Shown here in pieces: positions 17,701-24,220 of a stretch of DNA of 28,567 nucleotides (the first letter of the stretch is position 1; every line of letters begins with the position of its first letter). Made by a program: the position numbers and the translations under genes. This DNA is from Bog-366 sp964501985 (GTDB lineage: Bacteria > Acidobacteriota > Terriglobia > UBA7540). The stretch lies in the NCBI GenBank assembly GCA_964501985.1, contig CAZCVY010000081.1, positions 1 through 28,567 of the forward strand, given 5' to 3'. The notes below the pieces were generated by a model. That model saw only the letters and a list, made by a program, of their open reading frames with translations, was not told the origin of the DNA and did no database searches.

Positions 17701-18151
17701 GCAACACGCTTTCCCCAATGGCCAGAAGATCGCCCTTGCTCATAGCAACCGCAGTGCGATGATTAGTCAATTCTTCAACACCAATGCCTTCGTGAATCCC
17801 ACTTGCTCATTCGTCCCGCAGACTGGGAATCCCCAGGTGATTGAACAGGAGAACTGTACCCCCTTTGGGGTTAACTACAGTATGCTGGGGACGTTCTCGC
17901 CGCTGGGGCGAAACGTCCTCACAGGGCCCGCGCTGAATAGTACGGACTTTGCCATCCTGAAGGAGATCCCTATCAACGAGCGGTTCCGTATGCAATTCCG
18001 CTCGGAGTTCTTCGACATCTTTAATCAGACGAGTTTCAACAACCCTGACACCGGGGTACTTGACGGCGCTGCCTTTGGAACAATCCAGGCTGCCAATGTG
18101 ACGGCGTCACCCTCGAGGGTGATTCAGTTTGGCTTGAAGTTCTTCTGGTGA
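14747..18151 (+). CDS. Oar-like TonB-dependent outer-membrane receptor
   Basis: This 1134-residue outer-membrane transporter is predicted to import a large substrate with TonB energy. The ATG at 14747 follows AGGAGG at ideal spacing; an upstream ATG at 14648 has no site and a non-signal N-terminus. After the signal peptide (ALALAVLTSSTALHAQ) comes a carboxypeptidase-regulatory-like beta-sandwich (about 32-115; TGTISGYVKDSSGAIVPQAKVTA). Next is a plug with DLPLNGRNIMGLAELVPGV, then a very long beta-barrel. The chain ends in IQFGLKFFW, with the C-terminal aromatic residue used for barrel assembly. Size and domain order are those of the receptor family greatly expanded in Acidobacteriota. The substrate is not readable; the neighbouring glycosidases make an amino-sugar glycan possible. 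No SusD-like partner is present. Confidence 0.9.
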   Translation: MELVGRRLSNIVMGAALALAVLTSSTALHAQATGTISGYVKDSSGAIVPQAKVTATHVQHGTVYPANTNDEGFYNFPALDPGDYTLTVEKEGFERTVQTGLSLTVAQNLRVDLALTVGTVTQQVNVSGEAPLVDTTSGTVSGLVDDRRIVDLPLNGRNIMGLAELVPGVTNVTAPQYLSSARGGPMLDSNGGRGNMNLFTFDGSFFNNPSRNTGMNYPPPDAIQEFRLLTSNFDAEFGRNSGSQAMVVARAGTNDIHGDVWEFLRNNDLNARNFFAATVPGIKENQFGGVIGGPIKKDKAYFFGSYQALLDRPQAVPNETLVPSAAERMGNFTDLLPGTVLTNPTNPNTGLAYTTPSGAPCVANNIIDPSCITAPSTSLLSYVPESSTGSVTSLGASPINDYLYLARIDLNLSSKQSVFGHAFIDHNNSSTTIAGGNIAGYDGAVSPAETDSFAVNDTYTFRPDLVNQVVVAYLRTTSTFDLTRTQAPSAIGIDMPQYAPNGVLGVSLSGGFSLQGGGYNQFKNNNFQVRDTLTWLRGRHELKMGGEVLKLHFLQRFIGEPGFNFNGIESGDAFSDYLLGAFSSLQVSFGIADNDDVTTAPSLFIQDRFKVTKRFTLTYGMRWEPDRFWYDKHNAIDTIRAGEQSKVDPDAPPGIVFPGDPGIPRALVPTEWGSLAPRLGFAWDVFGDGKTSVRGGYGVFFNQLNADSESQQNAPYSGVTNYYNGNWTNPFASTLTTAPPAVVTGKFGCVPSSTAPFVTCPLFPIPVFGLFIDGSLRTPYSQAFNLWVQRQLTPSTMLEVGYVGNIGIKLNGLLNFNPAQFIPGTTYDAATGMENTNSNPGNDNNRVAFEPGIIGSAAWDLGNDYRSWYHSFQAQINHRLGHGLSVQSSYTLSKTVDMCSAICEGCGCVSNPFHTHSIRGRANFDRRNAFVASWLWSPPVKFSDHWKNELLGGWSFSGITTIQSGAPMSFTNSGTDVAVDGTNAPQHAFPNGQKIALAHSNRSAMISQFFNTNAFVNPTCSFVPQTGNPQVIEQENCTPFGVNYSMLGTFSPLGRNVLTGPALNSTDFAILKEIPINERFRMQFRSEFFDIFNQTSFNNPDTGVLDGAAFGTIQAANVTASPSRVIQFGLKFFW

Positions 18152-18175
18152 CGCTCCAATCGCAGCAACGGGTGC

Positions 18176-18213
18176 CCCCCCGGTTCGATGCGGCCGTTTG
18201 ACGGGCCGGGGGG
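18176..18213. other. GC-rich hairpin downstream of the TonB receptor gene
   Basis: CCCCCCGG (18176-18183) pairs perfectly with CCGGGGGG (18206-18213), 25 bases after the receptor stop. No T-run follows, so it is not a classical intrinsic terminator; it could protect the 3' end or work with Rho. A weaker GATTCG/CGAATC hairpin sits at 18276-18295. The rest of 18152-18388 holds nothing recognisable. Confidence 0.4.
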
Positions 18214-18388
18214 ACTCCTGGGATGCGCTTGAACAGGAATGGCGTCAGGAGCTACGAGAATCCCGGATCCCGATAGATTCGGCATTACGCGAATCGAATT
18301 AAAAGGCAGTCCAATGCTAACCGACCGCCGGAGCGACCCTACCGTAGTGCTTTTGTAGGTTGCAAGATCAGGGGAACCGCCGGACCTC

Positions 18389-19252
18389 TCACGCCCTAGC
18401 CAGCCTCAGTCCTCCCCAATACCACCAATTCGGATACAGGTTTCGTTCCGGCATGGTGGCGACGGTGTGAACGCGGACAAAGGCTTCAGCAGATTGGCAA
18501 CCGTATTCCATGCCTCGGAATCTCGCCCAGAGTTCGCTTTCCGCCCACCCATCCTTGATGAAGTCGTTAGCCAGGAAGGATTCGCGCCTGACGTTCTTGA
18601 CGGGCTCAACGTCGACGTAATGGGTTGGACAGAACTGTTGAGGTTGCATCTCGGTGCCACCGGGAGTTTCGCAGAAGTAGAGGCCAAAGTTCATCCCGCT
18701 CTGTAGCCACGCGTTGTAGGCAAGGTTCCCGGCTGCCCGGTGATCGGGATGAAACTCCATCAGCCACATCGTGAAAACTACGTCGGGCTTCTCGGGCATC
18801 AACATCTTGTTGAATTCCTGATAGCTGGCGGGATCAACACGCATCATCAGATCTCTTTCCTTCAAGAACACAATCCGTGCCCCAATCATCTCCGCTCCCT
18901 TGACGGCTTGGTCGCGCCTCGCCGACGCAAGCTTTTCCAACGTCAAGTGAGCCACGTCCGCCATCGAAACGGAGTCACCCGGAGTGCAAGAGATAATCAG
19001 CACTTCGTGTCCGAGGGCGGTATAGCGTGCGAGAGTTCCCCCACAGACGGTCCAATCATCCGTGTGCGCGCCCACAAAGACCACCCTGAGTTTCTTCTTC
19101 CGTTGCACTTCAGGCAGATCGCCCGGGGCAGAAGGCGGGGCAGCCGAATCCTCATTGCGGGCGGCTTTCAGGGTAAGGGCAGAGGGAGCCGCCGAGGCTC
19201 CCACCAGACCAGACGAGATGCTCAGGAGTGTCCTTCGAGAGATTTTCCCCAT
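18389..19252 (-). CDS. PIG-L/LmbE family deacetylase, Tat-exported
   Basis: This 287-residue zinc-dependent hydrolase belongs to the family that removes acetyl groups from N-acetylglucosamine-containing compounds. The N-terminus KISRRTLLSISSGLVGASA is a Tat signal (twin Arg at 6-7), so it acts outside the cytoplasm. ATG 19252 follows GGAGGT; an upstream extension to 19474 overlaps the lipoprotein gene and reads as non-protein. The metal site is GAHTDD (His63, Asp65, Asp66) and HPDH (His168, His171). The family's usual AHPDDE is changed: Thr replaces Pro and Trp follows the two Asp. The metal ligands remain but the acidic residue after them is lost. It follows the DUF4440 lipoprotein by 85 bases, probably in one transcript. 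The substrate may be an amino-sugar glycan or a mycothiol-like conjugate; exported location favours a glycan. Confidence 0.84.
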   Translation of the reverse strand: MGKISRRTLLSISSGLVGASAAPSALTLKAARNEDSAAPPSAPGDLPEVQRKKKLRVVFVGAHTDDWTVCGGTLARYTALGHEVLIISCTPGDSVSMADVAHLTLEKLASARRDQAVKGAEMIGARIVFLKERDLMMRVDPASYQEFNKMLMPEKPDVVFTMWLMEFHPDHRAAGNLAYNAWLQSGMNFGLYFCETPGGTEMQPQQFCPTHYVDVEPVKNVRRESFLANDFIKDGWAESELWARFRGMEYGCQSAEAFVRVHTVATMPERNLYPNWWYWGGLRLARA

Positions 19253-19337
19253 AGTCTGCGACCTCCAGGTTGTGAGTCTATCGTAAGGATCAGAACGCGT
19301 CGAAAGTGGAAGAACCTCGATCGGATATCGATTAAGC

Positions 19338-19907
19338 CTACTGCCGGGAATTCGAAGTCTGAGGTTTGTGAGTCGCTCTCCGGTGGCGAGCGTGCCGTCG
19401 GTTCCTGGTGATTTTGTGCTGGACCACAGGCTGCTCCGGAGCCGGGAGCGGCAGGTCAGAGTTAAACATCGCACGAGAAATCTTCCAAGAACCGTCAGCC
19501 TCTTTGCGCCAAATGGTCAGGTATTTGCCTTGATCCTCAGTGGAGGCCGCCCCGACATGGGCCACTGTCATGGAATACGTCCCTCGTTCATATGCCAGGT
19601 TCCCTTGCCCCTCGAGTTCCAGACTCTGCTCCTGCAAATTCGAAATGGGGGGATAAGCTTGCATCCAAGCCTGAATGGGAGCCTTGCCCTGGACCGCCGG
19701 GTGGTTGGGCGGCATTAGGATGGCCTCCGCAGAGTAGAGGGCCAAATCCCCTTTCCAGTCCTGGGCATTTGTCAACTTTACATCGTTCTGTTGAGCCTGG
19801 TGAATCGCTGTTTGGTCAGCCTTGGAAAGCCCCAGTTGTCGCTGGCATCCGACGCTGAATCCCAGGCAGAGCGTCATGCCCAACGTCAAAACAAGTCTCT
19901 TCTCCAT
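19338..19907 (-). CDS. DUF4440/SnoaL-like lipoprotein
   Basis: This 189-residue protein has a lipoprotein signal: a hydrophobic stretch followed by FSVGC with the lipidated cysteine at 21. The body (about 28-150) has the cone-shaped alpha+beta pattern of DUF4440/SnoaL-like proteins (IHQAQQNDVKLTNAQDWKGD...YLTIWRKEADGSWKISRAMFNSD). That fold hosts small-molecule enzymes and many orphan proteins; no catalytic residues can be assigned. The C-terminal 35 residues are strongly basic (RNRRHARHRR), unusual for this fold and perhaps for contact with an acidic polymer. ATG 19907 follows GAGGAGG at 8 bases. The gene precedes the PIG-L deacetylase on the same strand. Confidence 0.75.
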   Translation of the reverse strand: MEKRLVLTLGMTLCLGFSVGCQRQLGLSKADQTAIHQAQQNDVKLTNAQDWKGDLALYSAEAILMPPNHPAVQGKAPIQAWMQAYPPISNLQEQSLELEGQGNLAYERGTYSMTVAHVGAASTEDQGKYLTIWRKEADGSWKISRAMFNSDLPLPAPEQPVVQHKITRNRRHARHRRATHKPQTSNSRQ

Positions 19908-20047
19908 CGCATTGGCCTCCTCGCTGAGTGTTTTGTCCCGGCGTCCTGACTTGACCTATCGTGAATGGTACCCAGCGAGTTTTCGACGAGCCCTGGCCGC
20001 AAACGGGCTCTCGTGAGGTCGTGTTCTGAATTCCCGTCCTCGGACGC

Positions 20048-20680
20048 CTAGGGCTGGACCAGGCCCATCCGGATGGCATAACGAACCAAACTGGCGGTCT
20101 CATGAATGTCGAGCTTCTCCATGATCCGCGTGCGGTAGGTTTCAGCCGTCTTCACACTAATGTCCAGAGCCACGGCGGCCTGCTTGGTCGATTTGCCTTC
20201 CGCGATTAATTGAAGAATTTGTCTCTCGCGGGAACTCAGGGGGTCGCGCGGTATTTCCGTGTGGTTTTGGTAGGCTTGAATGACCGCTTCCGAAATTTCG
20301 GGGCTTAAGTAGGTTCCGCCGCGCGCGGCTTCGCGAATCGCTCGCACCAAATCATTCGCCGCGTGCGTTTTCATCACATACCCCTTGGCCCCGCTGCGGA
20401 GCCCTTCGAGGATGTACTGGTGCTCCGTGTGCATGGTCAGCAGAATGGTTTTACTCCTGGGAGAAACCCGCTGGATCTCGCGCGTGGCGTCAATGCCATT
20501 AAGGATGGGCATGGCAAGGTCCATAACCACCACATCAGGATGAAGCTTTTCGGCAAGCCGCAACGCCTCCTGCCCGTTGGCCGCTTCCCCCACCACGCCA
20601 AAACCTTCGCGCTCCAACAGAGCTCGCAGGCTCTGCCGCACAAGCTGATGGTCGTCAGCCACGATAACCTGAATCGGCAT
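20048..20680 (-). CDS. NarL/FixJ-type response regulator
   Basis: This 210-residue transcription factor is activated by phosphorylation. The receiver domain (1-120) has the acidic pair Asp9-Asp10, phosphoacceptor Asp54 (VVMDLAMP), Thr82 and Lys104 (YVMK). A LuxR-type helix-turn-helix covers about 146-205 (LSSRERQILQLIAEGKSTKQ...TAETYRTRIMEKL). ATG 20680 follows GGAGGG; the longer form starting at 20740 would lie inside the kinase gene and lacks a ribosome site. It begins one base after the stop of the histidine kinase (TAATATG), so the two are coupled and almost certainly cognate. As the last gene of the rsbRST operon it is the likely transcriptional output. Its target promoters are unknown; the palindrome at 24189-24204 is one candidate. 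Confidence 0.92.
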   Translation of the reverse strand: MPIQVIVADDHQLVRQSLRALLEREGFGVVGEAANGQEALRLAEKLHPDVVVMDLAMPILNGIDATREIQRVSPRSKTILLTMHTEHQYILEGLRSGAKGYVMKTHAANDLVRAIREAARGGTYLSPEISEAVIQAYQNHTEIPRDPLSSRERQILQLIAEGKSTKQAAVALDISVKTAETYRTRIMEKLDIHETASLVRYAIRMGLVQP

Positions 20681-20681
20681 A

Positions 20682-21623
20682 TTAGTCCCTCCTCGGGACA
20701 GAGATAAAAAGCTTCGTGCCTCGGCCCGGCGCCGATTCAATTTTGAGGACTCCCCCTAAGGGGCGCAGTTTTTCCCGCATACCCAGCAGCCCGAGGCCCC
20801 GCCCGGACGGATGGGTGTGGGGGTCGCCCGGGACAAAGCCCACTCCGTCGTCTACAACGGAACATCTCACCGTCTTGTTTGATGCTCGTAAGTGAATGTC
20901 CACACATTTGGCTCGGGCGTGGATGCTGATGTTGTTGAGAGCCTCCTGAACGACCCGGTAGAGTGCCGTCTCGATCGGGGCAGCGATGCGAACTCCGTTG
21001 GAGGCGTGAACGACAATTTGCAGCCGCGCACGATGGGCCACGCCTTCGGAGAGGAATTCGATGGCACGCACCAATCCCAGATCGTCCAGGATGGTAGGCC
21101 TCAGCTCATGAGAGAGATGCCGAAGCTGTTGGTAGGCGTCATCGAGATGTTTTTTGACGTCCTGGAGCCGCGCGCGCGCGACGGGTCCCAACTCTCCCTC
21201 AATCATATCGAGGGAGATGTAAACTGCTGCCAGGAGCTGGCCAGCCCCATCGTGAATCTCCTGCGCGATTTGCTTGATTTGGCCCTCCAAGGCATCGCTC
21301 ATGCGGTGGAGGGCGACATTGTTTTCTACATAGGCCCGGTGTGCCATCTCGAAAGACGACATGGTTTCGGTAAGGAACGCGCCTGCCCGCGGGAGAGTCT
21401 CGGGGGTAATGACTTCCTTCCCACCGCTGGCTCGCGAGAGCGCGCTCATTGCTTCCTGGTGCAAAGCGACCATGCTGAGGACTCCTCGCCCTTCACCCAA
21501 CCCTCGCCGCCCCAACTCGTACGCCCGCACCAAGGCAGCCTCTCCGCCATGCTTTAGATAGCGTTTCAGGGCCGCCGTATACTCGCGACCCAGGTTACCG
21601 GATTGTGATTTCTCCCTTTCCAT
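20682..21623 (-). CDS. histidine kinase with N-terminal RsbU-N-like (RsbT-binding) domain
   Basis: This is a 313-residue cytoplasmic histidine kinase without membrane segments. Residues about 12-100 look like the N-terminal domain of phosphatase RsbU (YTAALKRYLKHGGEAALVRA, YELGRRGL, VALHQEAM), the region to which RsbT binds in Bacillus. The kinase core is of the HisKA_3/NarX type. His124 in QEIHDGAGQLL is the phosphorylated residue. LSHELRPTILDDLGL follows, then the ATPase domain with Asn230 (EALNNISIHA), Asp258 (VVDDGVGF) and GRGLGLLGM. ATG 21623 overlaps the phosphatase gene by 29 bases; an ATG 48 bases further upstream lies deeper in that gene. A swap of the RsbU phosphatase domain for a kinase would let RsbT switch a two-component pathway. 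The domain call rests on pattern only; a structure model would test it. Confidence 0.87.
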   Translation of the reverse strand: MEREKSQSGNLGREYTAALKRYLKHGGEAALVRAYELGRRGLGEGRGVLSMVALHQEAMSALSRASGGKEVITPETLPRAGAFLTETMSSFEMAHRAYVENNVALHRMSDALEGQIKQIAQEIHDGAGQLLAAVYISLDMIEGELGPVARARLQDVKKHLDDAYQQLRHLSHELRPTILDDLGLVRAIEFLSEGVAHRARLQIVVHASNGVRIAAPIETALYRVVQEALNNISIHARAKCVDIHLRASNKTVRCSVVDDGVGFVPGDPHTHPSGRGLGLLGMREKLRPLGGVLKIESAPGRGTKLFISVPRRD

Positions 21624-22227
21624 GCAGATATCGCGCCACCAGGACCAGCGCGTCGTCTGTTCCTCGTCCAAATCGCGTCAGAATTCGGTCGGCAATCTGC
21701 CGAGGAGAGTCATTGACATCGGTATGGTCCGAGAACCCTTCACCGACGCCGTCGGTGGCAAAGACCAGAACGTCGCCGGCGGAAATTCGAACGACCGAGG
21801 CTGCTAATCGCGGCAGGTGATCACCTAAGACCCCGGGACGTTGCAGCAATCTCTCCTGGCGCGGAAGATGGTGAAGGTGGCGGCGGAACAAAACCCCTTC
21901 CACATTGCCAACCCCCAGCCACGTTAGCGTGTCATCGGTGGCATTGAACAACGCAAGGCTCATGACCACCCCGCGCGTTGGCCGCAGCCGCGCGTGACAA
22001 CGCTGGAATAAAGTAAGGGGCGATTCCCCCGCGGACTCGTCAAGGGCAGCAAGAGCGGTCCGCGCCGCCAGCGCCGCTTCATTTCCATGTCCAACTCCGT
22101 CCACCACCGCCGCCATTGCGCGTGAGGGGCCAACTCGAACCCAATGGTGATCCCCCGACTCTTTTTGGCCCTCTAGAGTTTTGGCGGCTACCGCCCAGTC
22201 GATCAGTCCCCTGTCGGAATAATCCAT
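21595..22227 (-). CDS. RsbX-like PP2C/SpoIIE serine phosphatase
   Basis: This stand-alone 210-residue PP2C-type phosphatase has the size of RsbX, which in Bacillus resets the stressosome by dephosphorylating RsbS and RsbR. Metal-binding motifs are Asp43 in VVDGVGHG, Asp159 in FATDGVGEGF and Asp191-Asp192 in GTDDALVLV. No sensor domain is attached. ATG 22227 lies within the end of the RsbT gene (25-base overlap) and has no separate Shine-Dalgarno, so it probably depends on coupling. Its own end overlaps the kinase gene by 29 bases. The position between rsbT and the kinase supports an RsbX role rather than the RsbU role, since the RsbU-N domain is on the kinase. Confidence 0.85.
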   Translation of the reverse strand: MDYSDRGLIDWAVAAKTLEGQKESGDHHWVRVGPSRAMAAVVDGVGHGNEAALAARTALAALDESAGESPLTLFQRCHARLRPTRGVVMSLALFNATDDTLTWLGVGNVEGVLFRRHLHHLPRQERLLQRPGVLGDHLPRLAASVVRISAGDVLVFATDGVGEGFSDHTDVNDSPRQIADRILTRFGRGTDDALVLVARYLHGKGEITIR

Positions 22228-22688
22228 TTCGCGACCGTGACAGTAGTTCCTTGATTGACCTTGGAGACCAGGTCAAACGAGTCCATGAGTCTTCGAACGC
22301 CCGGCAATCCTAAGCCTAAACTTCGCGACGTGGAGAATCCATCCTCGAGCGCTCGGGGAATGTCCGGAATGCCCGGGCCATCGTCACGCGCGACAACTTG
22401 GATACCCTTCCTGCCCGCCTGCCGTACGGGCTTCATAACGATTTCTCCGGTTTTGGCATAGATGACGATATTTCGAGAGAGTTCCGAAATGGCCGTCGCA
22501 ATGAGGGTCAGATCGATCGTCGAGAATCCCAGCCTGGTAGCTAACTCCTTACCTCGCTGACGCGCAGTGATGATGTCGCGATCGGAGGTGATGGGCACAC
22601 GCACCCACTCCCCGCCTTCCGCATGGTTCCGGGTGGGAACGTGGAGAGAGGCAACGTTCGGAGCTCTCGGATTCCCGTTATCGCTCAC
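22203..22688 (-). CDS. rsbT: RsbT-like serine kinase / switch protein
   Basis: This 161-residue GHKL ATPase-fold protein is of the RsbT/RsbW group. It phosphorylates STAS partners and leaves the stressosome to activate a target. Motifs are Glu69 and Asn73 (ISELSRNIVIYA), Asp103 (RDDGPGI) and the glycine lid GLGLPG at 125-130. The sequence ELSRNIVIYAKTGEI is particularly RsbT-like. About 28 extra residues precede the usual start. The start is GTG at 22688, overlapping the end of rsbS by 11 bases; a later start is possible because the N-terminal extension is unusual. It lies in the order R-S-T known from Bacillus. The free RsbT is predicted to bind the RsbU-N-like domain of the downstream kinase. 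Confidence 0.88.
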   Translation of the reverse strand: MSDNGNPRAPNVASLHVPTRNHAEGGEWVRVPITSDRDIITARQRGKELATRLGFSTIDLTLIATAISELSRNIVIYAKTGEIVMKPVRQAGRKGIQVVARDDGPGIPDIPRALEDGFSTSRSLGLGLPGVRRLMDSFDLVSKVNQGTTVTVAKWIIPTGD

Positions 22689-23064
22689 GGTTTCTCATCT
22701 CTTTTCCCGATCCCATCATCTTTCGATTCAGGTAAAGGATCCCTTCTTCGAGATCGAGCGCCGTGGCAACCCCCTCCAGCTTCAGGCCGAGCCGAACCAA
22801 GGCAAAAGCAACCTCAGGCTGGATTCCGACAATGACCATTTCCGCGCCGCGGAGCCGGATCATCAGTGCGATGTCACGGAGGGTGCGTGTGGCAAAGGAG
22901 TCCATGACGTCCAGGACCGTCACGTCCAAGATGACTCCAAGCGAACGGAGCTTGCCGACTTGCGCGACGAGGGCGTCGCGTAATTGCACAAGGTCCTCGT
23001 CACTCAGGGCTGACTGAATGGAGACAATCAGATAGGGGCCTTGCTTGAGAATGGGTACTTGCAC
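22678..23064 (-). CDS. rsbS: RsbS-like STAS protein, stressosome scaffold
   Basis: This single STAS domain of 128 residues forms the stressosome core with RsbR and holds RsbT until phosphorylated. The phosphorylation site is intact: Ser56 in VMDSFATRTL, corresponding to Ser59 of Bacillus RsbS. The flanking pattern (PILKQGPYLIVSIQ at the start, VIVGIQPEVAFALVRLGL later) is typical of RsbS. A basic C-terminal tail (NRKMMGSGKEMRNRER) extends past the usual end. The start is GTG at 23064, 11 bases after the rsbR stop, with an AGGGCGG stretch upstream. It overlaps rsbT. Confidence 0.9.
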   Translation of the reverse strand: MQVPILKQGPYLIVSIQSALSDEDLVQLRDALVAQVGKLRSLGVILDVTVLDVMDSFATRTLRDIALMIRLRGAEMVIVGIQPEVAFALVRLGLKLEGVATALDLEEGILYLNRKMMGSGKEMRNRER

Positions 23065-23075
23065 CTGTGACCGCC

Positions 23076-23969
23076 CTATACGACAGAATGTTGTGAACTT
23101 TCGCCCAAGGGCACCACTTTATAGCCAAGCAGGCGCTCGGCCTCTTCAATGCCCCCTTGCAGGTCCCCTACGGTGTTCATTTTGCCCAAGTCCACGCCAA
23201 TCGTCACGAGCGTCTGTGCAATCTCTGGTGACAGTCCCGTAATGATGACCAACGCCCCGAGCAGGCGGGTCGCTTCCACAGTTTGCACCAGGTGGTTGGC
23301 GACGTTGGCATCCATCACCGGGACGCCGGTAATGTCGATGACCACCACTTTCGCCCGGTTCGTGCGGATGCCGCGCAACAATTGCTCCGTCAGTTGGCGC
23401 GCCCGTTGGGGATCGATCACGCCGATAATCGGCAAAATGAGCAACCGTTCGCGGACTTGCAGCACCGGAGTCGAAAGCACCCGGATGGCTTCCTGTTGCT
23501 CGCGTATCACGCGCTCGCGTTCCTGCACAAAACCAACTGCCACCGTGTTAGAAATCCGGTTCACCGCGGGTTCGTAGGCGTCGAGAATGCGGTTTAATAA
23601 GGCGAAATTGCTTTGATATTTTGCGAAGAGGGAACGCGCCAAGACGTCGCGCAGGAGGAGGACAATTCCAATGACTTCGTGGGTTTCAACCCCCCGAGGA
23701 ATGATGCGCTCCGAGAGGTTGCGGGCATACGCTTGCAGCGCTTCAAAGGTCCCGGACTCCAATGCCTCGACGTAGTTATCGTAGACGGCAGTGGCCTCTG
23801 CGAATATTTCTTCCTTGCTCATCGCCGTAAGCAGCTTCGCTTCGGTGATTCGGCGCGCCCATTCCTCGCGCAGCAAAGTACGATTCTGTTGAAGGTGGGC
23901 TACGAGTTCACGTAGCAATTCCTGGGTACCTGGCGAAGTAGCCTTTTGAGCCAGAGTGAGCTTCCTCAT
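23076..23969 (-). CDS. rsbR: RsbR-like stressosome sensor/co-antagonist
   Basis: This 297-residue protein has an N-terminal helical sensory domain (about 15-160, RsbRD_N-like, with a long helix ending VQERERVIREQQEAI). A STAS domain follows (about 165-285; LLILPIIGVIDPQRA, VVVIDITGVPVMDANVANHLV). ATG 23969 follows GGGAGG at good distance; an in-frame codon at 23993 is less well placed. The STAS site aligned with Thr205 of Bacillus RsbRA, after the conserved Asp in the V-x-D-T motif, is Ala221 here (MDANVA). The sensory domain is not heme-globin-like by eye and the ligand is unknown. It is the first gene of the rsbRST-phosphatase-kinase-regulator operon, behind the putative promoter and leader at 23970-24220. 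Confidence 0.9.
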   Translation of the reverse strand: MRKLTLAQKATSPGTQELLRELVAHLQQNRTLLREEWARRITEAKLLTAMSKEEIFAEATAVYDNYVEALESGTFEALQAYARNLSERIIPRGVETHEVIGIVLLLRDVLARSLFAKYQSNFALLNRILDAYEPAVNRISNTVAVGFVQERERVIREQQEAIRVLSTPVLQVRERLLILPIIGVIDPQRARQLTEQLLRGIRTNRAKVVVIDITGVPVMDANVANHLVQTVEATRLLGALVIITGLSPEIAQTLVTIGVDLGKMNTVGDLQGGIEEAERLLGYKVVPLGESSQHSVV

Positions 23970-24036
23970 TCCAATTCCTCCCGACGGAACCATCTGATTG
24001 AGCCTCCCAAATCAACGGAACGAAGGAAAGGGTAGT

Positions 24037-24114
24037 GGCGCAGTTTGAGGCGGTGGCGGGAAGTTTGCCTCGCCGGTTGGCAGCGTAGGGGCCGCCTCTA
24101 TATCAAACTGTGCC
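24037..24114 (-). promoter_or_regulatory. long imperfect hairpin in the rsbR leader
   Basis: On the minus strand GGCACAGTTTG pairs with CAAACTGCGCC (one mismatch). After a bulge of six bases, AGGCGG continues the stem with CCGCCT. The stem encloses about 40 bases that can fold further (GGCG/CGCC). If transcription starts near 24185 the leader is about 215 bases and this structure ends about 65 bases before the rsbR start. It may control translation or RNA stability; no known class is recognised. Confidence 0.4.
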
Positions 24115-24188
24115 GTAACCCAAAGAGAGACTAAAATTCTATACCCTTCCAGGATCGCCACTGTCCAGATTAGCCCGTCGGATCCCTA

Positions 24189-24204
24189 TCAGGTATATAC
24201 CTGA
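24189..24204. promoter_or_regulatory. perfect 16-bp palindrome, putative operator
   Basis: TCAGGTATATACCTGA is its own reverse complement. It covers the predicted -10 of the rsbR operon promoter, where a bound dimeric regulator would block transcription. It also lies in the shared region upstream of the divergent sigma factor gene. The regulator is not known; the operon's own NarL-type regulator is one candidate. Confidence 0.6.
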
Positions 24205-24220
24205 CAAAATGTCGAGTCAA
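24192..24220 (-). promoter_or_regulatory. putative sigma70-type promoter of the rsbR operon
   Basis: On the minus strand TTGACT (24220-24215) is separated by 17 bases from TATACC (24197-24192): five of six and four of six consensus bases. It points at rsbR. The 16-bp palindrome overlaps its -10. The remaining intergenic bases (24221-24495) contain no gene and no convincing promoter for the sigma factor gene. Confidence 0.5.

Noticed and set aside
19988..20010. GAGCCC/GGGCTC hairpin after the NarL regulator as a terminator
   Set aside because: It has only six base pairs with an 11-base loop and no T-run on the minus strand; too weak to call.
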